Positions 35,235 to 45,046 of a stretch of DNA of 64,000 nt are shown one piece after another (positions within the stretch are counted from its first letter, which is position 1; the number at the start of each line of letters is the position of its first letter). The notes beneath the pieces are model-generated. The model saw nothing but the letters and a program-made list of their open reading frames with translations. It was not told the origin of the DNA and did no database searches. Origin of the DNA: Bacillota bacterium (GTDB lineage Bacteria > Bacillota > Clostridia > Clostridiales > Clostridiaceae); the NCBI GenBank assembly GCA_023445445.1, contig JAEXLD010000017.1:1-64000 (forward strand), read 5' to 3'. The position numbers and the translations under genes were made by a program.

Positions 35235-36401
35235 TTATGTTGATAAGTTAAAAATAGAATCATCCTCATTAAAAGTATTCACATTATATAAGAAGAGAAC
35301 TTCATTTATATCATTATTTTTTATGAATTCATTAATAGACTCTGTATAATATCTTAAATCAATGAGAAAAATATTTCCGTAATTTTCAGTTAAAAACGGT
35401 ACAAAATCATTAGCAAATGAATCTTTAATTATTAATATTTTTTTATCTAAATTTTTATCAGTTTCTATCTCTATAAGCGGGTGGTTTCCATTAAGAAACA
35501 CTTGATATTTATCCTTATGGTTAAGTTTATCGCTATTAAATAAACTTGTATCTTTTTTTTGTTCCATTACATAGTTAACTAACAAATTAGAGTTTTTTGG
35601 TATATATATGTTTATTTTGTCCCTATATAGCCCAAACAATCCAACTTTAGAAGATAAGCTACCATAGAAATCATTTGATCCTATTATTTTCTCAAAATCA
35701 TCCTTATTAGTAGCCTCTATTCCAGAGGATTCACAAAAAGCCTCATAGCCTAAATATGCTCCATCAGCAGTCCAATGATGATCTGTTTTATAATAAATAT
35801 ATTCATTTTTATTAGCTTTTAGCCTATCATAAATAGGTATAAATTTAATATCATCTAATAAATAACTTTTTACCTTATTTATATACTCAATCTCATCATC
35901 AACTGGAGCATACAATGGTAATTTATCCTTTAAAATACTTGTTGCTGTTGGCACTAACATAAAATTAACAAGTAAATCCTCATTAGATTTTTTAAATTCA
36001 TTAATTACTTCTACTTTATTAAGAAGGTCATCATTAGATGTTATTTTAAATTCTTCAAATAATTGGTTATCATTACCTATGTAAACATTATTTATTTTAT
36101 TTTTACCTAAAATTAAATCAATTCTTGATTTAAATGAAATAAACCTTTCCCTAATAAAAAATTGATCAGCCATATAACTATTTAATTTTTCTACATAATT
36201 GTCTGATAAAATTTTAGGTTTTTCTTGTAAATTTCTATTCTCTATTTCTGAAAATTCTTTGTCGTTACTAATTGTATTAGCTATTACAAAGAATAGTAAA
36301 ATTAACAAAAAAGATAAAGACATAGATATAAAATATATTTTATTAAATTTCATAATATTTCTTTTAATAATAGTATTATTTTTTCTTTTAGTATTTTTCA
36401 T
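35235..36401 (-). CDS. DHHW/AlgX-like SGNH-fold acyltransferase
   Basis: A 388-residue protein with one N-terminal membrane helix (about residues 20-42) and an extracellular SGNH-like domain. The motif YKTDHHWTADGAY holds the Asp-His pair, and LIIKDSFAND carries the likely nucleophilic Ser, as in AlgJ/AlgX O-acetyltransferases. It is last in a four-gene operon, 16 bases after the MBOAT gene. It would transfer an acyl group to a surface glycan outside the membrane; the glycan is unknown. GGTGA precedes the ATG. Confidence 0.88.
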   Translation of the reverse strand: MKNTKRKNNTIIKRNIMKFNKIYFISMSLSFLLILLFFVIANTISNDKEFSEIENRNLQEKPKILSDNYVEKLNSYMADQFFIRERFISFKSRIDLILGKNKINNVYIGNDNQLFEEFKITSNDDLLNKVEVINEFKKSNEDLLVNFMLVPTATSILKDKLPLYAPVDDEIEYINKVKSYLLDDIKFIPIYDRLKANKNEYIYYKTDHHWTADGAYLGYEAFCESSGIEATNKDDFEKIIGSNDFYGSLSSKVGLFGLYRDKINIYIPKNSNLLVNYVMEQKKDTSLFNSDKLNHKDKYQVFLNGNHPLIEIETDKNLDKKILIIKDSFANDFVPFLTENYGNIFLIDLRYYTESINEFIKNNDINEVLFLYNVNTFNEDDSIFNLST

Positions 36402-36417
36402 ATATGTTCACCTATTT

Positions 36418-37821
36418 CTAAAATCTAAAATATAAAAATGGATTATAAGTTTCTGAAACTAAATATGTTATACTTATTATAAATATCATGGTTTTTATAG
36501 ATACTGTAAGTATTAAATCATTTGCCTTATAGTTCTTCTTTATTTGTTCAATTAATTTTTTCAATATATTTGTTGAAATAATTATAGAAATTAAAATTAA
36601 TAATATATTTGTACTAAATAGGTACTTTCCTAAATTATCATAATTAACATTTCCAAAACCAAACATTACCTTTATATAATCTACTGCTGAACTTAAATTG
36701 TTTGAATCAAAGAATACCCATCCAATTATAACAATTATCATTGTATATAAATTACATATAACCTTAGGAAGTTTTCCTAATATTTTTTTTAGGAATACTT
36801 TCTCGAAATATAAAATAAATCCAAAATATAGACCCCAGATTATAAAATTCCAACTTGCTCCATGCCATAATCCAGTTGTTAGCCATACTATGATAATATT
36901 TCTAAATTGAATAAGCTTTCCCCTCTTATTTCCTCCAAGAGGAATATACAAATATTCCTTAAACCAACTTCCAAGAGAAATATGCCATCTCCTCCAAAAT
37001 TCAGTGATACTTTTTGAAATGTATGGATAATTAAAGTTCTCTAAAAAGTCAAAACCAAACATTTTCCCAAGCCCAATAGCCATATCAGAATATCCACTAA
37101 AATCAAAATATATTTGTAAAGTAAATGCTATTATACCTATCCATGCTGAAAATAAAGATAGACTTTCAATGTTAACTAACTTTATTTCATCCCATATAAG
37201 TCCTAAGTTGTTTGCTATTATAACTTTCTTTGCTAGTCCACTTATAAATCTTTCTACTCCTTGTCCAAATTTAATTATATTTATTTTTCTATAGTCTATC
37301 TGTTTTTCTATATCAGAGTATTTTACAATTGGTCCTGCTACCAGCTGAGGAAACATTAATAAATATAATGAAAACTTAACTAGGTTTTTTTGAGGAGTAA
37401 GTTTACCTTTATAAACATCCACTATATACGAAATTAATTGAAATGTATAAAATGATATGCCTAATGGTAGAGGTATTTCTATAACTTTCAAATTAGAATT
37501 AAAAATTATATTAAAATTATCTATTATAAATGAATAATATTTGAAAAATATCATAACAGCAATATTAAGTAATATTGTCGTAAAAAGTAATAAATTTTTC
37601 TTATCTTTATTTTCTTTATTATTATATATTAATATCGATAATATATAATTTATTAACATACTAATTATTATTAGCAGAATATATCTAGGTTCACCTAATG
37701 TGTAAAATATAATGCTAAAAGTTAATAAAATTATATTTTTATACTTATATGGTGAAATACAGTAAACTAATAATAATATTGGTAAAAATACAAAAATAAA
37801 AGCTAAACTACTAAATACCAT
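36418..37821 (-). CDS. MBOAT membrane O-acyltransferase (AlgI/DltB type)
   Basis: A 467-residue membrane protein with about ten to twelve helices. MBOAT signatures are PLGISFYTFQLISYIVDVYKG, FPQLVAGPIV, FDFSGYSDMAIGLGKMFGF, FWRRWHISLGSWFKEYLYIPLGG and LWHGASWNFI, the last with the conserved His. It moves acyl groups across the membrane to a partner protein, here most likely the DHHW protein encoded 16 bases downstream. Not DltB itself, because no dltA, dltC or dltD is nearby. Confidence 0.93.
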   Translation of the reverse strand: MVFSSLAFIFVFLPILLLVYCISPYKYKNIILLTFSIIFYTLGEPRYILLIIISMLINYILSILIYNNKENKDKKNLLLFTTILLNIAVMIFFKYYSFIIDNFNIIFNSNLKVIEIPLPLGISFYTFQLISYIVDVYKGKLTPQKNLVKFSLYLLMFPQLVAGPIVKYSDIEKQIDYRKINIIKFGQGVERFISGLAKKVIIANNLGLIWDEIKLVNIESLSLFSAWIGIIAFTLQIYFDFSGYSDMAIGLGKMFGFDFLENFNYPYISKSITEFWRRWHISLGSWFKEYLYIPLGGNKRGKLIQFRNIIIVWLTTGLWHGASWNFIIWGLYFGFILYFEKVFLKKILGKLPKVICNLYTMIIVIIGWVFFDSNNLSSAVDYIKVMFGFGNVNYDNLGKYLFSTNILLILISIIISTNILKKLIEQIKKNYKANDLILTVSIKTMIFIISITYLVSETYNPFLYFRF

Positions 37822-37843
37822 ATTTGTTATATCATCCTTTGCA

Positions 37844-38320
37844 TTATTTATAATTTTTATTAATTATTGTTTCTATATTTTTATTATCTTCATCAATTAT
37901 TAATATTAAATTGTCACCCTTGGTCTCAAAAATATTATTTTCTATAAGTGAATATGCATTTGCATTATAATCTTTAAAAGTATTTTTTTTATTATCTATA
38001 ACATTTTTAATTTTATTTTTGTTATTATTTATTAATGTTTCATCTTTAAATTTAATTACTAAAATTTCTTTAGGGTTCATATTATTTTTTGTTCTAAAAT
38101 ACAAAAAATCATCTACATCAGCTTTAGATATTCCATATATCTTTCTTATATCATCTAATGTCCCTTCTTTAAGATCTTCATTTAAGATCGGAATAATATC
38201 TTCTTTTAAATCATCCATATTTAAATCTTTTACTTTTAAAAATGGATATGCCGATATAAAAAATAATGCTACTAAAACTACTTCTATAACGTAAATTTTG
38301 AAATACTTTCCTTTGCTCAT
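37844..38320 (-). CDS. DUF4358-like membrane-anchored protein
   Basis: A 158-residue protein with an N-terminal membrane helix (about residues 8-26) and an extracellular alpha/beta domain. The region IRKIYGISKADVDDFLYF and NPKEILVIKFKD resembles DUF4358, found beside MBOAT and DHHW genes in clostridia; its function is unknown. It sits between the GDSL hydrolase (3 bases upstream) and the MBOAT gene (22 bases downstream), so it belongs to the same operon and is probably an accessory factor of glycan acylation. Confidence 0.72.
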   Translation of the reverse strand: MSKGKYFKIYVIEVVLVALFFISAYPFLKVKDLNMDDLKEDIIPILNEDLKEGTLDDIRKIYGISKADVDDFLYFRTKNNMNPKEILVIKFKDETLINNNKNKIKNVIDNKKNTFKDYNANAYSLIENNIFETKGDNLILIIDEDNKNIETIINKNYK

Positions 38321-38323
38321 ATA

Positions 38324-39103
38324 TTATTCACCTCCTAATATGCTTTCCTTTAATGTATCTAACCATATATTGTAGAAATCATATTTAAAATGAATCCCAT
38401 CACTTTCATGCAAATCATTTCTATTAATTATTTTTGAATTTACATCAACATACTTAACATTAGTTTCTTCACAAACTTCTTTAATTATATTTCTAAATTC
38501 ATTTAAATTTTCATTCGTTAACCTATAGTTTTTATTTATTGCATCACCAGTTACGTTTGTTGGAGAAATAATAAAAATTTTTGTGTTTGGTAAAGTCATT
38601 TTTATTTCACTTATTAAATCTATATATGTTTTTTTAAAATTATTTGCTGTAAGCTGCTCATTTGAATTATCATATTCAATCACATCATTCATTCCATAAA
38701 ATAGAACTATATTACTAGGGCTTGCTTCTTTTATTCTTGTAATTTCACTAAATGCATCTTTTACCATTCCACCTTTTTCAGACAAAACATTATACTCATT
38801 TACAAAACTATAGTCTATTAGCCCTTCTGTAATAGAATCCCCTAAAAATAAAGTATCTTTATAAAACTGAAAATAAGTAACATCTTCATGATTTTGAGCT
38901 AAATTTTCTGCTTCATATTTTTTCTTTTCTAATATAATTTCATTTTTAATTTTATCTATATCCTTATCTTCATATTTTTTTAATACCTCCACAGCCTGAC
39001 TAATTGTTTTATTATCAGAAAGTATAATTGAGCTAAAAAAAATACCTCTTATACTTACAAAAAAAATTATTATACTTATTAAAGTTAATATTAATCTTTT
39101 CAT
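38324..39103 (-). CDS. SGNH/GDSL hydrolase-type protein, first gene of the O-acylation operon
   Basis: A 259-residue protein with an N-terminal signal anchor (about residues 4-24). The SGNH blocks are FLGDSITEGL (nucleophilic Ser), YGMNDVI (oxyanion Asn) and DGIHF (Asp-His pair), so the catalytic set is intact. Such enzymes remove or transfer acetyl groups on glycans. The ATG at 39101-39103 follows GAGGTG at seven bases; an in-frame GTG three codons earlier overlaps that site. The shared upstream region with hpt contains repeated ATTGTTAC boxes (39190-39244). Confidence 0.88.
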   Translation of the reverse strand: MKRLILTLISIIIFFVSIRGIFFSSIILSDNKTISQAVEVLKKYEDKDIDKIKNEIILEKKKYEAENLAQNHEDVTYFQFYKDTLFLGDSITEGLIDYSFVNEYNVLSEKGGMVKDAFSEITRIKEASPSNIVLFYGMNDVIEYDNSNEQLTANNFKKTYIDLISEIKMTLPNTKIFIISPTNVTGDAINKNYRLTNENLNEFRNIIKEVCEETNVKYVDVNSKIINRNDLHESDGIHFKYDFYNIWLDTLKESILGGE

Positions 39104-39189
39104 TAGTAGCACCTCATCTATATTTATATTTAAAATTATAATTTTTTTTATTATTAATAGGTTACAAAATTATTACATATCACATACAT

Positions 39190-39244
39190 AATTGTTACAT
39201 GTTATGTATACAATTGTTACTCGTTACTAATATTTAGTAACAAT
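39190..39244. promoter_or_regulatory. Cluster of ATTGTTAC boxes between the O-acylation operon and hpt
   Basis: AATTGTTAC occurs at 39190-39198 and again at 39212-39220, 22 bases apart and thus on the same helix face. An inverted copy (AGTAACAAT) ends at 39244, and GTTACTAATATTTAGTAAC (39223-39241) is a perfect 19-base palindrome. This looks like a multi-site operator in a divergent control region. The regulator is unknown. Confidence 0.5.
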
Positions 39245-39354
39245 GAACACTACATGTTTAAAATAAAGTTGCAAATATTATAAAAAATATGTACTATTAA
39301 ATATAATATTAAATTTATTAACTTTTACATTTTTCTTTAGGAGGATTCACTTAA

Positions 39355-39882
39355 ATGGATGATAAGAAAAGAAATATACTTTTTACAGAAGAACAAATTA
39401 AAAATAGAATTGCTGAACTTGGTAAAGTAATAACTGAAGATTATAAAGATAAAAATCTTTATGTTTTACCACTACTTAGAGGAAGTTTCATTTTTGGAGC
39501 AGATATTTTTAGAGCCTTAGATTGTAAAGCTAAAGTTGGTTTTATGACCACTTCAAGTTATGGTCATGGTGAAGAAAGTACTGGTGAAGTTAAAGTAGTT
39601 AATGATATTCCAGACAATATTGAAGGATGGGATGTACTTATAGTTGATGATATAATAGATACTGGTTACACAATGGAATTTGTTGTAGACTATGTAAAAA
39701 AACGTGGTGCTAAGTCAGTTAAAACTTGTACTTTGTTAGATAAACCTTCTAGAAGAAAAGTTGATTTGTCACCAGATTATTGTTGTTTTGAAATAGAAGA
39801 TTTATTCGTTGTTGGATATGGTCTTGATTACGAAAGCTTCTATAGAAATGTTCCCTATGTATTTAATTGGGAAGATAAATAA
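39355..39882 (+). CDS. hpt: Hypoxanthine phosphoribosyltransferase
   Basis: A 175-residue purine salvage enzyme that makes IMP (and often GMP) from base and PRPP. The PRPP loop is VLIVDDIIDTGYT (about residues 97-109), the first loop is LLRGSFIFGADIF, and FVVGYGLDYESFYRNVPYV is the C-terminal base-binding segment. AGGAGG precedes the ATG. It is a single gene, ended by a two-way terminator shared with yunB. Confidence 0.95.
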   Translation: MDDKKRNILFTEEQIKNRIAELGKVITEDYKDKNLYVLPLLRGSFIFGADIFRALDCKAKVGFMTTSSYGHGEESTGEVKVVNDIPDNIEGWDVLIVDDIIDTGYTMEFVVDYVKKRGAKSVKTCTLLDKPSRRKVDLSPDYCCFEIEDLFVVGYGLDYESFYRNVPYVFNWEDK

Positions 39883-39892
39883 ATTAAAATGT

Positions 39893-39919
39893 AAAAGGGC
39901 CTGCGATGCAGACCCTTTT
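39893..39919. terminator. Two-way terminator between hpt and yunB
   Basis: AAAAGGG/CCCTTTT with an inner CTGC/GCAG stem around a GAT loop. A and T runs on both flanks let it end both converging genes. Confidence 0.85.
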
Positions 39920-39939
39920 ATATTCTTTACCAATTGAAT

Positions 39940-40596
39940 TTAATTCTTATTAAGATCTATTGCTGTATTAGGTACTTTACCCACTATAATTGTTTCAGCA
40001 ATTGGTATTTGACTAGCAATTTCAACCTCTCTACTTTTTAATGGCACAATTAATTTCATCTTCATATTTACATTTAAATATATTTTATGTCTAGTTTGGT
40101 TTATACCTGCACTTTCAAAAACAGATTCATAACTACTTGTAATATTACCAATTTGAGTCATATCAACATTAATCTTAGGCCCTAAATTATAAAAAACTAA
40201 GCTTTTAGTCATATATCCTAAAGGTACCTTTAGGCCTACTTCTTCTAACTCACCTATTTTATTATTAGATGCTAATACTAATTTTGCTGATAAATAATTT
40301 AGTTTTACTGTATCAGCCCTTAATATAGTTATATTCCCCTCATTATCTTTTTCTGTAATTATCATATCCTTGTAATCAAAATCTTTTGAGTAAATATCTA
40401 AGGCTGTTTCATTAATTATAGCCGTAGCTTCTCTTCTAAGTTTTTCTTCTCCAATAGATAATGCAGCTGGAAGAATATTTTTATCGAAAATGTATAGAAT
40501 AGAATTAAATAGCAGAAAAATGGCAATAATAACCATTATAATCTTAGGGTGTTTAATTTGAAATCGTATTTTAGATTTTTTTGTATAATACTTCAT
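39940..40596 (-). CDS. yunB: Sporulation protein YunB
   Basis: A protein of about 218 residues with one N-terminal membrane helix (about 20-40) and a conserved outer domain. EEKLRREATAIINETA, KLVLASNNKI, VPLGYMTKSLVFYNLGPKI and PIAETIIVGKVPNTAI match YunB, a mother-cell sporulation protein of spore formers with unclear biochemical role. I set the start at the ATG 40594-40596, seven bases after GAAGG; an in-frame GTG two codons upstream overlaps that site. It diverges from the class A PBP gene. Confidence 0.92.
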   Translation of the reverse strand: MKYYTKKSKIRFQIKHPKIIMVIIAIFLLFNSILYIFDKNILPAALSIGEEKLRREATAIINETALDIYSKDFDYKDMIITEKDNEGNITILRADTVKLNYLSAKLVLASNNKIGELEEVGLKVPLGYMTKSLVFYNLGPKINVDMTQIGNITSSYESVFESAGINQTRHKIYLNVNMKMKLIVPLKSREVEIASQIPIAETIIVGKVPNTAIDLNKN

Positions 40597-40703
40597 AGTC
40601 ACCTTCTAGAGTTATTATTTTACTCTTAATATAAATATGCTATAATGTATTATATTATTTATTATGAACCATTAAATAATTAGAAATTATAAGGGAGGAA
40701 CAA

Positions 40704-43340
40704 ATGGCTAACAAAGATACTTCTAGAACAGAAAAAAGCCAAGCTAATGTTAAGAAAAATAAAAACAATGGCAAAAAAAATAAGAAAAAAAATCAACCTA
40801 AATATAAAAAGTTTTTGAAAGGTACATTTCTTACAATACTAGTTGCATTACTTCTATGCTTTGTAGTAGGACTTGGATATGTATTTGCAATTATAAAAAG
40901 TACTGAAGAATTAGATGTTAACAAAGTTTTAAGCTTAAATGAGCCTTCTATGCTTTTTGATAGCCAAGGAACATATATTGATAATTTACCTACTACGGAA
41001 GAAAGATATAAAATAAGTTTAGATGAGATGTCTCAATATGTTAAAGATGCTTATATAGCTATTGAGGATGAACGTTTTGAAACTCATCCTGGTATTGATA
41101 TAAAAAGAACTTTAGGATCTGCCTTAAGATCTGGTATTTATTATTTTACTGGAAAAGGTTCAGTTCAAGGTGGTTCAACTTTAACTCAGCAATTAATAAA
41201 AAATACATTATTGACAAATGACGTTAAAATAGAAAGAAAGGTTAGAGAAATTTATCTTTCTTTAAGTCTAGAAAAGAAATTGTCTAAGGATCAAATATTA
41301 GAAGCATATTTAAATACTATTCCTTTAGGTGGAAAAGTATATGGTATTGAAGCTGCTGCAAAATACTATTTCGAAAAAAGTGCCAAAGACTTAAATCTAG
41401 CAGAATCTGCATTTATTGCAGGCCTAACTCAAGCCCCTTCTGCTTATAGTCCATATGATCCAGAAAATATAAAGGATCCTAGTATTTACTTAGATAGAAC
41501 TAAAACAGTTCTTATGAAAATGAAGGATTTAGGAAAAATAACTCAAGAAGAATATGATGAAGCTTATGCTTTTGTAGATGCAAATCAATTTGCATTTTCT
41601 CAAACAGTTATTACCTATAAAATTAACTATGAATGGTTTGTATATCCTGCAATAGATCAAGTTAGAGAAGATTTAAAGGAAACATATAAATATACTGATG
41701 AAGAAGTTGATAGATTATACTCAACAGGTGGACTTAAAATATATACTACTATGGATAGAACTATTCAAGATTCTACTCAAGCAGTTTTAGATGATAGAAA
41801 CAGTATTCAACAACTTGATATTTATGAAAATCCAGAGGTTACTGATGACAATGGAACTCCATTACTTCAAGCAGCTGCTGCTATAATGGATTATAGAACA
41901 GGACAAGTAAAAGCCTTAGTTGGTGGTAGAGGTGATCAACCTGCAAGATCTACTAATAGAGCTTATTATGCTTTAAGATCCATAGGTTCTACTACTAAAC
42001 CTTTAACAGTTTATGGACCTGCTATAGATACAAAAACCGTAACCCCAGGAACAGTTTTTGATGACGCTTTATTACCTTCTTCAATTAGTGCTAAATATAA
42101 TAATTATAATCCTCAAAACTGGAATTTTAAATCTGATGGATATATTACAGTTAGAGAAGCACTTGCACTATCTAAGAATGTACCTACTGTTATGGTTGAA
42201 GATAAACTTGGTATTGAAAATGGATTATCTTATGGTGAAAAATTAGGTATAATCTATGGCGCAAAATCAAGAAGCAGTATAGCTACACTTTCTTTAGGAG
42301 AATTTACTGGTTATGATGAAGAAGATGGCTCTATAGATGGTGGTAATCCCTTCATTTTAGCTTCTGCTTTTGGTACCTTTGCTAATAATGGATTATATAC
42401 TGAACCTATTCTTTATACTAAAGTTGTAGATGCAAATGGTAAAGTATTATTAGAAAAGACACCTAAACAAGAGCAAGTTTTCTCTCCACAGACAGCATAT
42501 ATTATGAGAGATTTACTTAAAGGACCTTTAACCTTTGATGGTGCTTTAGCAAAACTTCCTAATATGCCTGTAATAGGTAAAACTGGAACTACTAGTCTTG
42601 TAACAGATTTCTTATTTACTGGATTAACTCCATATTATTCAGGAGCAGTTTGGATAGGGTATGATGATCATAGCAAAATGGGTGGAGCAAGTTATAGTTC
42701 ATCTGCTGCTTCATTATGGGGTGCAATGATGGCTCCAATTCACGCAGATTTAGAATATAAAGAATTTGATGGAAATCCTGGTGGAGTTACAACTGTTACA
42801 ATTTGTAAAGATTCTGGTAAGAGAGCAACTGACCTTTGTTCACATGATCAAAGAGGCTCAAGAGTTTACACAGAAATGTTTATATCTGGAACAGAACCTT
42901 CAGGAGTATGTGATGTTCACGTATCAGCTAAAGTTAATAAAAATAATAATAAGTTAGCTACAGAAAATACTCCAAAGGATTTAGTTGAAGAAAAAGTATT
43001 TATTAAGAAAGAAAATGCATATAAAAATGCTGCTGATTACAAATATGTTTTACCAACAGAAAAAGATGATACAAAAGCTCCTGTAAAAAATGAAGAGTTT
43101 AAATTATCAGACTTAGGAATTAAAGTTGGTACTAATGCAGATGATGCAATAAATCTTCTAAAATCTAAAGGGGTAAATGTTACTATTAAAAATAATGATT
43201 CAAAGAACAGAACTATTAAAAGCCTCTCCTCTGATAAGGCTAAAAAAGGTGATACAATAGTTATAGAACTAGAATCAGAAACTCCTAATAACAATGGAGA
43301 AACAAATGAAAATGATGAATCAGAAACTCCTGCTCAATAA
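40704..43340 (+). CDS. Class A penicillin-binding protein (bifunctional) with a PASTA-like C-terminus
   Basis: An 878-residue enzyme. A lysine-rich cytoplasmic tail (1-40) and one membrane helix (41-64) precede a GT51 glycosyltransferase domain with EDERFETHPG (catalytic Glu121) and GGSTLTQQLIKN. The transpeptidase domain has GSTTKP, SKN and GKTGTTS. A PASTA-like domain (about 790-860) and an acidic tail end the protein. It polymerises and cross-links peptidoglycan. A TATAAT box at 40641-40646 lies 57 bases upstream, and GGGAGG precedes the ATG. A terminator follows at 43363. Confidence 0.95.
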   Translation: MANKDTSRTEKSQANVKKNKNNGKKNKKKNQPKYKKFLKGTFLTILVALLLCFVVGLGYVFAIIKSTEELDVNKVLSLNEPSMLFDSQGTYIDNLPTTEERYKISLDEMSQYVKDAYIAIEDERFETHPGIDIKRTLGSALRSGIYYFTGKGSVQGGSTLTQQLIKNTLLTNDVKIERKVREIYLSLSLEKKLSKDQILEAYLNTIPLGGKVYGIEAAAKYYFEKSAKDLNLAESAFIAGLTQAPSAYSPYDPENIKDPSIYLDRTKTVLMKMKDLGKITQEEYDEAYAFVDANQFAFSQTVITYKINYEWFVYPAIDQVREDLKETYKYTDEEVDRLYSTGGLKIYTTMDRTIQDSTQAVLDDRNSIQQLDIYENPEVTDDNGTPLLQAAAAIMDYRTGQVKALVGGRGDQPARSTNRAYYALRSIGSTTKPLTVYGPAIDTKTVTPGTVFDDALLPSSISAKYNNYNPQNWNFKSDGYITVREALALSKNVPTVMVEDKLGIENGLSYGEKLGIIYGAKSRSSIATLSLGEFTGYDEEDGSIDGGNPFILASAFGTFANNGLYTEPILYTKVVDANGKVLLEKTPKQEQVFSPQTAYIMRDLLKGPLTFDGALAKLPNMPVIGKTGTTSLVTDFLFTGLTPYYSGAVWIGYDDHSKMGGASYSSSAASLWGAMMAPIHADLEYKEFDGNPGGVTTVTICKDSGKRATDLCSHDQRGSRVYTEMFISGTEPSGVCDVHVSAKVNKNNNKLATENTPKDLVEEKVFIKKENAYKNAADYKYVLPTEKDDTKAPVKNEEFKLSDLGIKVGTNADDAINLLKSKGVNVTIKNNDSKNRTIKSLSSDKAKKGDTIVIELESETPNNNGETNENDESETPAQ

Positions 43341-43362
43341 TTTTACATTGTGATATTTAATT

Positions 43363-43392
43363 AGAGACTACTTAAGTAGTCTCTTTTTTATT
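43363..43392 (+). terminator. Terminator of the class A PBP gene
   Basis: A 9-bp stem AGAGACTAC/GTAGTCTCT around TTAA followed by TTTTTTATTT, 20 bases past the stop. Confidence 0.85.
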
Positions 43393-43494
43393 TCTCCATA
43401 TGAATATTTTATATATACTAGTTTCATTTTTCCTTTTAATTTCCTATATAATAGGTATTTTATTCTATTTTTATGAATTTTTCTTACTGTATAC

Positions 43495-43523
43495 TTGCAA
43501 AATTTAATAATATATTATATTAT
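43495..43523 (+). promoter_or_regulatory. Promoter of the alanine/sodium symporter gene
   Basis: TTGCAA (43495-43500) and TATTAT (43518-43523), 17 bases apart, 51 bases upstream of the start codon. Confidence 0.6.
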
Positions 43524-43574
43524 ATTCTTATTGAATTTAAATATATATTACACTAATGAAAAGGGGGAATTTTT

Positions 43575-45017
43575 GTGAATTCATTAAATAGTATAATATT
43601 ATCTTTTAATGATATTCTTTGGACTTACATATTAATAGCAATGCTAATAATAATTGGTCTTTATTTTACATTTAAAACTAAATTTGTTCAATTTAGAAAT
43701 ATTAAAGAAATGTTTAACCTTTTATCTGATGGAGACTCTAAAGATAAAACTTCTGTTTCATCCTTCCAAGCATTTTGCATAAGTACTGCTTCTAGAGTAG
43801 GTACTGGTAATCTTGCCGGAATTGCAACAGCTATATCAATTGGGGGACCAGGGTCTATTTTTTGGATGTGGCTTATTGCATTAATTGGTTCAGCATCAAG
43901 CTTTATAGAATCAACTTTAGCTCAAATATATAAAAAGAAGGATGGAAAAAACTTCATTGGTGGTCCTGCTTACTATATGGAGAGAGGATTGAAGAAAAGA
44001 TGGATGGGTGTTACCTTTGCATTTTTAATTACTATTGCTTTTGGTTTAGTTTTTAATTCAGTACAAGCAAATACAATTACTCTTTCATTAAATAGTTCTT
44101 TCGGTTTTAATAAAGTTATAATAGGTGTAATTATAACACTTTTAACCTTAACTGTTATTGTAGGTGGAATTAATAGAATTGCAAAAATATCTTCTTTTAT
44201 AGTTCCAGTTATGGCTATTGCATATATATTAGTTGCTTTGTTTATTGTATTTAAAAATATTACTTCTTTACCTAGTGTTTTTAGAATGATATTTGAAAAT
44301 GCCTTTGGTTTTAATCAAGTCCTTGGAGGTGGTGTTGGTGCAGCACTTATGCATGGAATAAAGAGAGGTTTATTCTCAAATGAAGCAGGTATGGGATCTG
44401 CTCCAAATGCAGCTGCCACAGCTACAGTTTCTCATCCAGTTAAACAAGGATTTATACAAACTCTTGGAGTTTTTACAGATACTATAATTATATGTAGTTG
44501 TACAGCTTTCATTATACTATTATCTGATGTACCCCTAGATGGTTCAATTAAAGGTATTGAACTTACTCAACTAGCCTTAAGCTCTCAAGTAGGTTCTTGG
44601 GGTGGTATATTTATATCAGTATGTATTTTACTTTTTGCCTTCAGTTCAATAGTTGGAAATTACTATTACGGCGAAACAAATATCCAATTTATTACAGATA
44701 AAAAAATCTATATTAATTTATACAGAATATCTGTTGGATTTATGGTGTTCTTTGGTTCATTAGTTAGTATGGATATAGTTTGGAATTTAGCTGATGTTTT
44801 TATGGGCCTTATGGCTATAATAAACCTTATAGCTATAGTACTTCTAAGTAAAATAGCTATTAAAGCTTTAGAAGATTATAACTATCAAAAAAGTCAAGGA
44901 ATTAAAGACCCAATATTTTACTCATCATCTATTCCTGAATTGGAAAATCATTTAACAGAATGGCCAGTATCTTCTGAGGAAAATCCTAATGATGATGATG
45001 ATGAATTAGTAGCATAA
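43575..45017 (+). CDS. Sodium:alanine symporter family protein (AGCS)
   Basis: A 480-residue transporter of the AGCS family that imports alanine or glycine with sodium. It has about ten or eleven membrane helices. Signatures are FCISTASRVGTGNLAGIATAI, GGPGSIFWMWLIALIGSASSF, IGGPAYYMERG and GLFSNEAGMGSAPNAAATA. The start codon is GTG, eight bases after AGGGGG. Other clostridial copies are annotated as alanine or glycine carriers. No glycine riboswitch is present upstream. A two-way terminator follows. Confidence 0.95.
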   Translation: MNSLNSIILSFNDILWTYILIAMLIIIGLYFTFKTKFVQFRNIKEMFNLLSDGDSKDKTSVSSFQAFCISTASRVGTGNLAGIATAISIGGPGSIFWMWLIALIGSASSFIESTLAQIYKKKDGKNFIGGPAYYMERGLKKRWMGVTFAFLITIAFGLVFNSVQANTITLSLNSSFGFNKVIIGVIITLLTLTVIVGGINRIAKISSFIVPVMAIAYILVALFIVFKNITSLPSVFRMIFENAFGFNQVLGGGVGAALMHGIKRGLFSNEAGMGSAPNAAATATVSHPVKQGFIQTLGVFTDTIIICSCTAFIILLSDVPLDGSIKGIELTQLALSSQVGSWGGIFISVCILLFAFSSIVGNYYYGETNIQFITDKKIYINLYRISVGFMVFFGSLVSMDIVWNLADVFMGLMAIINLIAIVLLSKIAIKALEDYNYQKSQGIKDPIFYSSSIPELENHLTEWPVSSEENPNDDDDELVA

Positions 45018-45018
45018 A

Positions 45019-45045
45019 AAATGGAGCTGAATTTCAGCTCCATTT
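45019..45045. terminator. Two-way terminator after the symporter gene
   Basis: AAATGGAGCTG/CAGCTCCATTT stem with a four-base loop, ending the plus-strand symporter gene and the minus-strand gene that stops at 45047. Confidence 0.85.
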
Positions 45046-45046
45046 C

